This document shows positions 10,800-22,314 of a stretch of DNA of 64,000 nucleotides, piece after piece (position 1 is the first letter of the stretch; the number at the start of each line of letters is the position of its first letter). Under the pieces are notes generated by a model, which was not told the origin of the DNA, did not search any database, and was given only the letters and a program-made list of their open reading frames with translations. The DNA is from Carallia brachiata (Eukaryota; Streptophyta; Magnoliopsida; Malpighiales; Rhizophoraceae). A program made the position numbers and the translations under genes. The stretch is taken from positions 861,020 through 925,019 of the forward strand of contig JADCRB010000074.1 in NCBI GenBank assembly GCA_021464245.1. The letters run 5' to 3'.

Positions 10800-11600
10800 A
10801 GGCAACTAGTTCGTGCTTTTTCCAATTGGGTTTTGGAACATGGTAGCAATTTTGTATCAACCCAGATGGCGTCTCATTTATGAGTTTCATAGATGTAGAA
10901 ATGACAATCGTGACATCTAAAATGTCTTTTTGCCCCCATATTTGAGTGTTTTACTCCATGTTCGTGATATATGAGTGTTTCGGTAATTGACAAATATTAT
11001 AGATTTTCTTTCATCCGTTTTCATCGACGACAGCCGTGGGCCCGTAATTTGGTAGTTTTATTTAACTCAAAGCATGTATCTGTTTTGAACCGAACTCCTT
11101 TGGTATATGTTCGTCACTTTATTCGGTCATAATGTCATGTGAATTTGAGGTCAAGACCAACATGTCTAGTCGCGTCGGTCATATTAGGCTTAGTCCGTTA
11201 ATTGTAACAGTTTTAGTTTTGGGTGTTGTGTCTAGTCTGTTAAATGTCAGTTAAATCTTACATTATGTAGGTCTGCCGATTTATTCTCTTATTTTAAAAA
11301 AGTATATTTAACGTTTTCATGTGGATCTTATGTACGATTTTACTGCATATTAATGATGCTTTTGATTAAAAAGAAACGGCAACTTGAACCCCCATTCCCA
11401 AAAAAAGGAACTAATTAGAAGCCATTTAGGTTCATTGTTCTAGCCTTTACTGAACAGATAAGCCCCAGAAAGAACACAAAATCAAAGTTACAGAGCGGCG
11501 GTAATACATGGACGTGGACTAAAACACTCAAACATCCAAAAAGCTACTTAATTCCTTTCCAAAAGAAAAAAGAAAAGGAAAGGATTAAAATTAAAAAAAA
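10800..11600. other. Intergenic DNA between the U14 locus and the S40 gene
   Basis: No gene seen. The right part (about 11400-11620) lies downstream of the S40 stop codon and, with an A/T-rich stretch near 11590, is likely its 3' untranslated region and end of transcription. The left part would hold the end of the snoRNA host transcript. Confidence 0.4.
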
Positions 11601-11622
11601 AAAAAAAAGAAAAAGAAGGAAG

Positions 11623-12294
11623 TCAATCGAGGAACCCAGTTTGGCGCCACACGGCATTTCTGACCTGTCTTAGATCCCTTCCTTTCAGAGTCCTTCCGAC
11701 CCCTTCCAGCACCGAACAAGCCGTCTTCGGCGATCGCCTCGACCCTCGCGCCACAATCTCGTGTGGCGGCAGCATCTCCTCGTCGCCGTCTCCGTCGTCC
11801 TCATCTTCTCTGAACTTACTGTTCCTCTGCTTCGCCATCGCGGTCGACGGCAGAGGTACTTTCATCGGAGCCGATTGCTTCGTCTTCCGCGCGGTGGGCA
11901 TCGACTGCGAGGCGTTGTCTCTGTCGCTCTGAGCCGGCTTCGGTATCCATGGAATTGACTTCGAAGATGATGAATAGGCCGGGAGCGAAGGCTTGCGGTA
12001 CAGTACGGACTGCTCGTTGGGCTCCGGCAACGCCGTAAGTATTCCGGAATTTTGGAGTAGAGAAGCGCGGCCGAGACGGTAGTTGTAATTCCGGATGTTT
12101 TTATTGTGGTCGTTGGTGGCGGTGGGACTGGTGGTGGTGGACTGGACAGAGCTTTGCTCTGTGAAGTCGGTGGTCCAGAGAACATCGTCCTCATTCAGCT
12201 CATCGCCGTTTCCTCCGTTTCCGTCAGAAGGAGCAGAAGAGGCGGATGAAAAGGAGGCGACGCCAAGAAAGCGGTGGCGCAAGGTGGGGTCCAT
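11623..12294 (-). CDS. Senescence regulator S40 family protein (DUF584)
   Basis: Single-exon gene of 223 residues. S40 proteins are plant-specific nuclear-leaning factors, first described in barley, that mark and influence leaf senescence. The C-terminal signature is complete: MLPPHEIVARG near residue 170, then SVLEGVGRTLKGRDLRQVRN and VWRQTGFLD at the end. The N-terminal two thirds is low-complexity (Ser, Asn, Thr, acidic runs), as usual in the family. Length is typical. The start is the first ATG, followed by MDPTLRHRFLG, which suits family N-termini. The coding region is clearly more GC-rich than its flanks. The opposite-strand ORFs here are shadows. Upstream lies an (AT)n tract within 150 bp of the start. 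Confidence 0.9.
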   Translation of the reverse strand: MDPTLRHRFLGVASFSSASSAPSDGNGGNGDELNEDDVLWTTDFTEQSSVQSTTTSPTATNDHNKNIRNYNYRLGRASLLQNSGILTALPEPNEQSVLYRKPSLPAYSSSSKSIPWIPKPAQSDRDNASQSMPTARKTKQSAPMKVPLPSTAMAKQRNSKFREDEDDGDGDEEMLPPHEIVARGSRRSPKTACSVLEGVGRTLKGRDLRQVRNAVWRQTGFLD

Positions 12295-12412
12295 CTGGGT
12301 TTTTGGTTCATCATCAATCGGATACGTACATTTTTAATCTCTCTTTATCATCGATGCATTTTTTTCTCTCCTTGTATACTTTGTAAGAGGAACATATATA
12401 TCTATGTATATA

Positions 12413-12415
<3 letters not shown>

Positions 12416-12445
<30 letters not shown>
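12416..12445. repeat. (AT)n microsatellite
   Basis: About 15 AT units within the upstream region of the S40 gene; nearby ATGTATATAGACATAT extends the low-complexity tract to the left. Likely length-variable between individuals. Confidence 0.9.
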
Positions 12446-12447
<2 letters not shown>

Positions 12448-15400
12448 GAAAGACTTGGGTGTGCAAGTGCCATTGGTGCATCGACGTGGCGGAGAGTCGC
12501 TGACAGTGATTGAAGTCGGGGAATGAAAAAGGCCATACCGGATACTTATTATGTGGGGCCCAGTGGGTGCTGACGTCGTTACTCAGTTAAAATATAGCCT
12601 GTTAACAACGCAAATACTTACAGTAAGTAAATAATAATAAAAATTATTAAATTATAAATAATTTATTAAATTCAACAGAAAAATATAAAGCAATAGTTTA
12701 TAAGTGTCGTTAAATCAATTGTGTATGTACATTTATTTATTCTTATGCTGTAATGTAGTGATTTTTGTTTCCTTACAATTAGGTTGGATCGCATATTGTT
12801 ATAGCTCATGCCATAGTGGATATCTTAATGACAGAAAAAAAGGTTATTTTTTTAATATCATGCATTTCACCCACATTTTGACATAAATCTCATGGTTATT
12901 TCTAATAACATATTCGGATTGTTAGAAATTGACAAATAAAAAGTTATGAAAAAAGATTAGTTTACATTAATGAGCAATAAGTGAAAAAAAAGTTAATGAA
13001 AAAGTGATGAGAAAGAAAATTATGAGAAAAAAAGTAATTTAAATAAATAAGAATTATGTCAGAAAAAATAATGTGATTTTAAACAATTATTTATTTCTAA
13101 AGAAATTTTTTTCTCACGATTTTCTTACAAAAACAAACCTAACATAAATTTTGATATTAAAAGAGTAAATTTTAATCATTTTAGATTTTTTTTTTGAACA
13201 AACATCATTTTAGATGTTATTAGGTGTGTTTTTATTTATTAAAATGTGTCTATGCAAATTTTTAGTAGTATTGTTTGTTATGCAATGGAAAAATAAAAAA
13301 AGGAAAAAATTATAACTATTATTTTATCATTTTTTCCCAAATTTTTTTAAAAAATTATAATCATTATTTTATCATTTCTTCATAAACTTTTCTTTCTCTC
13401 AATTTTTTTCACTTATCTAAATAATTTATTTTTCTTACTATTTTTTCTCTCATAAATTACTATTTATTTTTTTCTTAATTTTTTTTACTTATTCAAATAA
13501 CTTATTTTTTTATTATTTTTTATAAATTATTATTTATTTTTTACCTTTTTATAATTTTTTAAATTTATTTAAATAATTTTATTTATTATAATTTTTTTAA
13601 ATTTTTTTTATACGTTTTCTCTCAACTTAAACATACTATTAAAGAATCTCAAGTTATCAGTTTCGTGGATCCCACTTGAGATCCCTAATCCTTCCCCAGG
13701 CCCCTTCCGGCCTTACCCAATCCTATCGGCTACTTCTCTTTTTCAGTGAGTGATGGGTCGGTGCTTTTTACGTTGCTTTTCAGAGACCTCTTAGTGCAAT
13801 TAAGATTGTGCCACGTCGACTCACTTTAATTACCCATAATCTGATCAAGGGTTGGGATCTTCCTCTTTCTCCTTGACATAAAGATGCCATTCCTTTTTAC
13901 CGGGTTTCATGGAGGAAAAAGCAGAAGAAAAGAATAATAAAGTCTTCCCTCGAAAGACTTTTGTGTGCCAGTGCCGCCGATTGTTTGCGACTTGCAAGAT
14001 TTGGTTGTTTTTTTTTTTTTCTGTCACAAATTGGTTGTACTGAAATTCGAACCAAAAGCGACTTGATATTTTTTTTTATTGGAGAAAAAAATGAAAAATT
14101 GCTGCAGCCATTTAGGAATTAGAAAAAAAAAAAAAGCTGCTTGTTGCAATTTGTGAAGGTAAAAATTATAATTTTATTTATTATTTTGTGTATTTTAAAA
14201 ATTTCATTCATAATATTTTTTTTATTAATTTTTTTACTTTTTTTATTAATTGACTATTAAATGTTATACGTGACAGTTTAATTAGTGATATATCATTCTA
14301 CTTATAATTCATGTCAGTAATATATCATTACCTTATAATCGATAATATGTTTTCAGTAACTTTTTTTATTGATCTCTTTCTTTCAATTGTATAAAAGTAT
14401 CAAATATATTGCTGATTGAACTGTTACGTGTCACACTTAACGGTTAACTAATCGAGAATGACAAAAAAATTGACAAAAAAAATATTGAGAAAAAAATTTA
14501 AAATAAAAAAAAATATTGTGAATAAAATTTTCAAAACATAAAAAATGATAGGTTAAATTATAATTTTATCATTTGTGAATTAACCTGATCTTTTTGGTTT
14601 CCGTTTTGGTCTACTCACGGAGTCTTAACTCACAACTACTGCATTGCATAAATATACGTCACGTATACGTCTCGTAGCTTGTCATCTACTCCAATTATAT
14701 ATTTTTTAATATCTCCAAAAACATAAAAGAGGTACTACCATCGTCTTGTATGTTATATTATATATACCAATTGTTTATGCAAAATAATGATTTATGGCTC
14801 GAAATTTGTTTACCAACTTCTCTTAACTTGTTTACGTGAATTTTCTTTCTTCATTATTCATTTATTTTTAATCAAAGGATAAATGTTAGTAAGAGATTTT
14901 GGCCAACTGCCCCTTCTTTTAGGAAATATTGTTTTTTTTATTTTTTTTCAAAATCATGATTTACAGGAATATTAGGTTCATTTAAAATAACATTAAGTAT
15001 TACTTAAGTTTAATTTTTTTAATAAAAAATTAGTGCATTTAAAATAATACTAAATGTTACTTAATATCTAATTTTTTAATAAAAATTTAGTTTTCTAAAC
15101 AAGAAAACAAATTTAGACCCAAATAAAAAAAAATCCAAAAGAATAACAAATACACTTTAAAAGAGTTTACGTAGGGACATGTAGTAGTTAAAATTTTTTA
15201 AGTACTGGGTTATAATAAATGAGTAATGTATTAATGTGTAGAACGATCATTTTTTTAGATCTTTTGTTGTCCATCATTTAAGACATGATATTATTGAAGA
15301 ACTGTCATTCAAAGTACCTTTGATAGAGAATAGAATTAGCAGACTAATTTATTACATACTACTTTATCGTGTTTCGTACATCAAATGCAACTTCAATACA

Positions 15401-16182
15401 CAATTTTACCTTGCTCAGTGATATACTAATTGTGCTTATGTGCATTGTACAAGTTTTTATGTATGCTCTGCATATAACACTCACTCTTTTTAATTTACCT
15501 ACTATCAGTGTACATACAAATCTCATTATTAAAATGACGAAATTACAAATTACAAATTAATTGTAATTCATTGACATTATATTCGTCTCGAAGATTGATC
15601 GATTCTACTCAAAAGTCAAAACTAATTAAACAAAAAATATTGAAAAAAATTAAAGAAATTTTTTGTTCTACAACCGTTGGGAAGCATTGATCTTGTAAAA
15701 CATATTTTAAAAATTATTTTAACGTTTATCTAACGAACGACTAAAACCTAATACGTTTTCTCAGCATTATTGCCTTGTTTTTAAAGAGGACTGTGTCTCA
15801 AACGGTCGATTTGTCGTGCAAGCAATAAGCAGCAGCGGGCACATAAATTAGATTTGTGCTGTATTTTGTATCCACGCGACACGCGTCGACTTGATAAGGC
15901 TCGCCGGAGCACCGCAGGGCGTCGTGGTGTAATAGGCAAGAGATAAAAAGCGCGGCGCATCGGACTCAGTCGCGTCAACTGAGGGCTCTGTGTAGGTAGA
16001 TTATTTGGCCATGATTACCACAGTAATTTACGAATCTGCCACTCCACCCTTCTCCTTTCCTCGGGCTTTTTGTTTTTTTGTTTTGTATTTGCTAGTCAAT
16101 TCGTTAAAGGCTCAGATTAGTCCACCCGTTGATTTTGTCATCCCGCTTGCTTTCTTTGCTTGTTGTTTGCTAGCCGTTTGGG
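12446..16182. other. AT-rich intergenic DNA, no gene recognised
   Basis: Very AT-rich, especially 12600-13650 and 14050-15760, with long T and A runs. Between 13260 and 13620 a loose pattern of (TTATTT/ACTTATTTAAATAA)-like words repeats. From about 15780 the base content rises and becomes promoter-like before the sorting nexin start at 16183. No intact transposon ends could be defended here. Confidence 0.4.
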
Positions 16183-19100
16183 ATGGAGCAGCAGAGAAAT
16201 CCGCCGGCGTCCTCGCCGAGTCCCAGATCTCCGTCGTCGTCGCAGCCGTTCTTGTCCGTTTCGGTCACCGATCCCGTGAAATTGGGGAACGGCGTCCAGG
16301 CTTACATCTCTTATCGAGTCATCACCAAGGTAATTTTTCTTAATTTTCTCGTTATTCTGCTTCTGCAATCGCCGATTCTGGGTGAGTGAGAATCGGAATC
16401 GGAAGTTTCTTTACAATCTGTGCTAATTAAGTCGAGTTTCTTTCTAATTAAGCAAGTCGATTGCTGGTATGTTTGATGTTCTGAAATTTTCCGTGGCAGA
16501 CGAATTTTCCAGAGTACCAAGGGCCTGAAAAGATTGTCATTCGGCGTTACAGTGATTTTGTTTGGCTACGCGATCGCCTTTTTGAGAGATATAAAGGAAT
16601 TTTCATTCCACCTCTTCCAGAGAAAAGTGCTGTTGGTGAGAACTGACTATTTTTTCCGCCCGCATATTAACGTCTTTGATTCAGTTTTATTGCTTTTTTT
16701 TTAGCATGATCATGAAAGGCCTGATTTTGTGCTTGCACTCCAACTATTGTATGTTATTGCATGCCAGATTGGATCACTAATTAGTGCGTCTAAGTCTAAG
16801 CACTGCCTGTGTGTTCTGTTTGTGTTGTGGAAATTTAAGATTGAAAGTAGCATGGTGATGCGATGTTCTGGTTCCACTGTGGTGAGTTTGTTGTGCAAAT
16901 TTTTTCTTCTTTCTACGCATGTTGCATCTGGCTTCAATGGTTGAAATTCTGCTGAAGTTGGTATTTCTGAGTAACTGTGCTGTCTTTGGTTCTGTTGCTC
17001 GTTTGTTTGATTTATCTCTATCCATTGTGATGTCACATCTATTTTTGCATTTTTTGACATTGTAATGACTGGCTTACAAGGTGCTAAATGTAGCTTAGTA
17101 TTATGTTCTGGTGTCTGCACTTTTAGTATGTAACTTCATATGTGTCGAATGCTCTGGTATGTGAAATGAAACTGGAAACATTTGTTGCTTCATCTCGAAC
17201 TAAATGTAGCTTATGTCTCTGTTGACATGGCATTCCGGCACTTTTGCATTTTAATGTAGAAAGATTCCAGCCTTAACTCACCCGTGTAGTTTAAAGAAAA
17301 TGTTGGAATGTAGTGTAATTATGGCTTAAGCATCCGAAGTTCGTTTCAGACTGATTCCAGCTTCTCTAATGCAGAAAAGTTTCGTTTCAGCGCTGAATTT
17401 ATTGAGATGAGGCGTCAAGCACTAGATATATTTATCAACCGAGTAGCTTCACATCGAGATCTTCAGCAAAGTGATGATCTGAGGTTGTTTTTGCAGGCTG
17501 ATGAAGAGGTAATGAATGCACATATCTCTTTTGGTGAAACTAGATGTGCATGGTGTATATATCAAAATCACTAGTCTTCTTCTGTGTTAGAAAACAGGAC
17601 TAAACAGTTATGACGAGAGATCCAATACAATGTTGGACGATAGATGCATGTGGGGCAGATCAAACTTGCTTTTAATTGCCATTCCTTTGGTATGTTTCAC
17701 TAACTTTCAATGTATTGCTTGTTTTCCAGACAATGGAGAGACTAAGGTCATATGAGAGCGGTATTTTTAAGAAAAAGCCAGCTGATTTGATGCAAATCTT
17801 CAAGGTATAATTGGTTCTTCGTTTTCTTTGGTGTTGACAGACATTATTGTTGACATGTTTTGGGCCTTCTTCATGCCTAATTGATCTTATATTATGCTTC
17901 CCATTACCTAAATCTGGCAGAAACTCTGGTCATTTTTAAGTTTTAACTGTACAATACAATCTGCAGAATGTGCTGAGCAGACAAGCACATCGAAAGCTTG
18001 TGTGATGGTTTGATTTGGGATAATGCTGTAAATGTGTTACAGGATGTGCAATCTAAAGTGAGCGATGTCGTTCTTGGGAAGGAAAAACCTGTTGAAGAAT
18101 CAAATCCTGAATATGAAAAGCTGAAGCATTACATCTTTGAGCTTGAAAACCACTTGGCTGAAGCTCAGAAGCATGCATATCGTCTTGTAAAGAGGCACAG
18201 AGGTAGCGAGGTTAAGTCTTTGGTGCAGTTTATTTTCTTTTGTTCGAATTAGACCTCCACTTCTCTTGTTCGAATTAGACCTCCACTCTTCCTGTAATTC
18301 AAAAGTTAAAAGTCTCATTAGACTGGTGATGTCACTTTATATTTCCTACTGCAGAATTGGGACAGTCTCTATCGGACTTTGGGAAGGCAGCCAAACTCCT
18401 TGGTGCTTGTGAAGGAGATGCTCTTGGGAACGCTTTTTCTGAGCTTGGGGCAAAATCAGAGTCTTTGTCGATTAAGCTGCAGAAGGAGGTATGATGGTTT
18501 CATTTCATGTCCTTTTGCTTATTTATGGTAATGAGACCCCAATTGAGATTTCATGAAACCACTGGATTTCTATGAATTTTTAGGCCCAGCAGCTCTTAAT
18601 GAATTTTGAAGAACCTTTGAAAGACTATGTTCGTGCAGTGCAATCTATAAAGGTGATTCCTGGGCCCCCCCTCCCCCTCTCCGGTCCCTCTCTCTCCGCC
18701 TCTCTTCATGTGTGTCTACTCCATAGTTGCCCTGGAAGTTGATATTTTGTTTCCTATGTTATGAAACAGGCCACTATAGCAGAGAGGGCCAATGCCTTCA
18801 GGCATCAGTGTGAACTCTCAGAAACAATGAAGTTGAAGGAAATAAATCTGTACGGGCTGAAATACACCCTCCATTTTTTTTCAACTTATAATATAGTTTT
18901 ATGTTTCTTTTTTAATTATTGTCATCAGAACAGTACTTCTATGATGGACATGAAAGTTTAGATATTGAAAAATTAGAAGCTTACCCTTTTTTGAAGCCTT
19001 TACTTTTTTCTGGTCACACTTATTGGTGAGGTTGTAAGCTATATGTACATGATATGATGCAACTTGATTAGGTACAGTTTGGCACTAGTACATAATAAGA

Positions 19101-19818
19101 TCTCTCAGACTTGCTTGTCCGATCAGATATTGCACTGTCAATTTTTCATGGCACCACTCTTTGTTTTTAAATTGTTTAGAAGGTAATCTTCAATGTTGCA
19201 TCAACAGTCTTTGGTGAATCTTTTGAGTGAATAGCTTTTTTGTCATTCAGATTGATTTACTAGAATGGTCAGATTATTTCTTGAATATCGAATGAGCCTA
19301 TAAAACATGGAAATTATATACCCTCGAACACTGCATAGTTGTTGATGCGAGGTCAATTTTATCTTGAAATCCTGGTTGTTTAGCCTTTGCTAAAGGGCCC
19401 GAGGATCCTTGCACCCTCTAACCGCAATCTGTTATTTACAGTGACAAGCTCATGCTAACACGGTCTGACAAAGTGCCAGAAGCTGAGTTCGAGTATAGGG
19501 AGGTATTTTATTTTGCAAGGGCAATAGGCAGCTCTTGGTAAGCACATTACGAATCTTAGCTATCTGACTGAAACTGGTTCTGTGATGCAGTTGAAAGCAG
19601 CGAGCGAAGAAGCTACAAGAACATTTGAGACGATCGTACAACTGATGAATGAAGAGATTGTGCGTTTTCAAGAACAAAAGACTCAAGATATGGGGATTGC
19701 TTTCCACGAATTTGCAAAAGGACAGGCGCGTTTGTCAAACAGTATAGCAGATGCTTGGCGAAGTCTCCTTCCGAAGCTTGAAGCTTGTTCGCCGGGATCG
19801 TCAAATGGCAAAATGTGA
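16183..19818 (+). CDS. SNX1: Sorting nexin 1 (PX-BAR), retromer-associated
   Basis: Ten exons: 16183-16329, 16500-16635, 17375-17508, 17730-17804, 18043-18202, 18355-18488, 18584-18652, 18770-18849, 19442-19502, 19591-19818. They sum to 1224 nt, giving 407 residues without a break. The PX domain (about residues 22-140) holds FLSVSVTDPVKLGNGVQAY, IVIRRYSDFVWLRDRL and IPPLPEKSAVEKFRF; the RRYSDF block contains the phosphoinositide-binding Arg. The rest is a coiled-coil BAR region (LKHYIFELENHLAEAQKHAY, KLKEINLDKL, FHEFAKGQARLSNSIADAWR). In Arabidopsis SNX1 forms endosomal tubules with SNX2 and recycles cargo such as PIN2. The sequence resembles plant SNX1 more than SNX2. All introns are GT-AG. 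Confidence 0.95.
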
Positions 19819-20567
19819 GCAACTGCTCCTTTGGCATGTGTAGCTTTTACTTTGTAAAATCTCTACTGTATGTAGGAATTTAGATAATGCTATTGTTGTG
19901 TAGCATGGAGTGGATATATTTGCAATTTCACCTGCTGTACAAATGTAGGTAAGACATGAGAACCCCCCGCTTCCCTCTCTCCCTCCTCCTCCTCCTCTGG
20001 GGGTATGTTTACGGGAAAAAGATAAAAGATGACATGCTCGAGTCATCTGAGTCTGAAATGGATCTTGTTTTTTGCTTCACAATTTAACGCAAATGGTTCC
20101 TCCCTTTGATCTATTGGTAGTCTTCCCCTTTATGGGATTGGGTTTCTCCGAATGGGTGGGCATGGCTTTGAATGCGTAGATTACATCGAGCCTACTCTTT
20201 TTTGGTACTTTTTCCAAATTATTTCATTTGGTTCGACGCTTGTTTTTTCCAAAAAAAATTAGTTTCATCAAATATTTTATTAAAGATTCTAACTCATACT
20301 TTCATGTTACGAACAAAATTTTCTAATAATTAAACAACAATAAACGGTGGCATTATTGATGAGGGTTGCTTGCATAGGCATGCATACATACAGTGTTTGT
20401 ACACTGTAACAGTTATTGTTTTTTTAATATAAAATAAAAAAATGTTATTTACTCTATTGATTATGTCTCGTACTTGCCCATAGCCAATATTTTTTGGCCC
20501 GCGCCCATAGCCAATTCGAGGATCGAATAGAAGGAAAATTTTCACGACTCGGTGGGACGCCGCTGAC
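19819..20567. other. Intergenic DNA between SNX1 and the plastid-protein gene
   Basis: The first 200-300 bp are probably the SNX1 3' untranslated region. A CTCCTCCTCCTCCTCTGG run lies near 19980. From about 20300 the DNA should serve as promoter for the next gene; no convincing TATA box was seen. Confidence 0.4.
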
Positions 20568-20705
20568 ATGGCGAGAATGACCGTGGCAAGTCAAGTGTCA
20601 GCAAAGGCTGTTCGTGGCTTGGCAGGATGTCTGTTCAGCCTCAAAAATTTCGCAGCTCTTATCCACTTGGTACGCAAAATCTCTCGGCATTCCAAGACAA
20701 ACTAG
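20568..20705 (+). other. Upstream ORF (45 codons) overlapping the start of the plastid-protein gene
   Basis: ATG at 20568 opens MARMTVASQVSAKAVRGLAG and runs to a stop at 20703-20705, in a different frame from the main ORF and across its first ATG at 20627. If transcripts begin upstream of it, ribosomes would more easily reach the later in-frame ATG at 20711. Whether the transcript includes it is unknown. Confidence 0.35.
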
Positions 20706-22314
20706 TGCCAATGGCAAGTGCAGTAAGGCAACTCCTGTGCCCAACTCTCGCGGCTTCTCGCATATTCAAACTCAATTCCTCTCTTCCGCCAGTTTCCTCG
20801 TCGACCGCTATCTCCGTTGGAGACAAGCACAGGTTCCCTGATAAGCTGCGTGAATTTAACGGAGGCCTGCACAGTAAATATGTGGTCTTGGTGGCCAAAT
20901 CCTCACTGGAAGAAGAAGGCATTGTCGCCGCTGACGACGATGACGGAGACGGCGTCTCTTTGGGGACCATGAAGTTGCCTCTTGATACTGATATTCAGAG
21001 ATTTGAGACCTTGCTTTTCCAGGTGTAAATGCTACTCTCGTTTCTTTTCTTTTATCTCAACATTCCATTATCCATCTTGGCGCTAAAAAATTAACAATTT
21101 GTTCGCCATTGATGAAAGCTAAACATCATAATTAAGTTTTGTTTTTTGTTTTTTTGTTTTTTTTTTTCCTGGGTTTGTTGCAGTGGGCTAACAGTCTTTG
21201 TCAGGGAGCCAATCTGCCGCTTCCTGTGCCATTAAAGGTTTTATTTACTATTTCATTTTTCTTTCTTTCCTTTCTTTTGTTATGGTTTTTCTGACGCCGC
21301 AAGTTAATGTCCGCCTGTAAAGAAGAAATTTGTGTTTGTATGGAAGAAACTTTTGCAACGCATTGATTAGGGGACTACAGCCCAGATGAATAGGTTAGCA
21401 ATTTAAGACCAAAATGGTCGTTTTGAATGTTACAAGCTCTACCAAGCCTTTAGAATGGTAATATGGTGTGTGTTGTTGATGCAACATCACTGTATTGCCC
21501 TACACAAGTCCATTGTTTTGATCATCTCCACTCCTGCTACAGCAATCTTGAGTTTCCTTTGTAGCTTATATGTCAGCATTGGGTTTTCTGGTCCCTCAAT
21601 CCACAAACTCTTTCTTCACCTATGTGAATGACTTCATTCTGATATTAATAATATCAATATAATTTGGCCGTTGGTATGTGAATGATCTTGGTCATCGTTC
21701 ACGACGAGCTCACCTGCTTGACTACCTGCAAGCATATCTTAACAAATATATTCAAAGCCCTTATATCCTGTTTTGAGTGTCAATAATCTGCTCAAGGTTT
21801 ACAAGGGTTTAGTAATTAAGTGTTCCATGATAGATACAATCATACAATATGCTGTTGGCCCATGTAGATTATGAATGTATATAGTCTACTTGATTGGACT
21901 ACCCTAATTAAAACATTCATATTTTAGGGACTCGATCTTGATTGTGGGATAAAGGGATGTCATTTGCTTCTGGTAAAATTGTTTGGCTTCTATACCTTGA
22001 AATTCAAAGTGCAGGAAAAACTGTGTCTGCATAGGTGCTTCTTTTAGTGGCTTTGCGTTATCCACATTTCAATGTAACAGGTTGATAAAATACAAGCTGG
22101 AGCTAGATTGGGTTTCATTACAATTGGAGAAGGGAAAACTGAGGTTCTTGTGTATATAGATTGCTTGGTCTTCCCACCGACTGCTGGCTCAGCTCCAGTT
22201 TTCAGAGCCATAAGAAATGGACCATTGAAAGACCAGCCACCTCCTGGCGAGCCCAGAATCATGAGAAGTCTGCTGCAAGCACTTAGAACATCAGTCGAAA
22301 TTGCAAGAATTTGA
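20627..22314 (+). CDS. Conserved plant protein of unknown function, probably plastid-targeted
   Basis: Three exons: 20627-21022, 21184-21237, 22081-22314, together 227 codons plus stop, with clean GT-AG sites and phase 0 throughout. The N-terminus is rich in Ser, Ala and Arg with few acidic residues, as in a chloroplast transit peptide. An alternative start at 20711 (MASAVRQLLCPTLAASR) is a more typical transit-peptide opening. The conserved part begins near HSKYVVLVAKSS, passes an acidic patch (AADDDDGDG), then GTMKLPLDTDIQRFETLLFQ, WANSLCQGANLPLPVPLKVD and GFITIGEGKTEVLVYIDCLVF, and ends in RSLLQALRTSVEIARI. I do not recognise a described function; it may belong to the DUF7148 group, but that was not checked. 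Confidence 0.8.

Larger units (their letters stand above)
7920..10800 (+). ncRNA. Inferred host transcript of the U14 snoRNA cluster
   Basis: The promoter at 7.73-7.90 kb and the same-strand snoRNAs at 9.37-10.39 kb imply one polycistronic or intronic precursor. Both ends are inferred; no polyadenylation site was proven. The region between the promoter and 9.06 kb is T-rich and intron-like and has no long ORF with family motifs. A degenerate pair of segments near 8490-8530 and 8670-8710 (GGCAAGATTGATGAATTAAT against GGCAAGGATGATGAATCAAT) shows that local duplication also acted upstream of the snoRNAs. Plant U14 genes are known to occur in polycistronic clusters. Confidence 0.45.

Noticed and set aside
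11761..12337. Several plus- and minus-strand ORFs over the S40 gene
   Set aside because: They are other-frame shadows of the GC-rich S40 coding sequence.
12905..13145. Possible MITE with ends TATTCGGATTG and CAAACCTAACA
   Set aside because: Only 8 of 11 terminal bases match and no consistent target duplication was found; the stretch is so AT-rich that this is weak.
13215..13640. Possible AT-rich element ending in AAACATACTATTAA
   Set aside because: Ends could not be fixed and the internal similarity is explained by low complexity.
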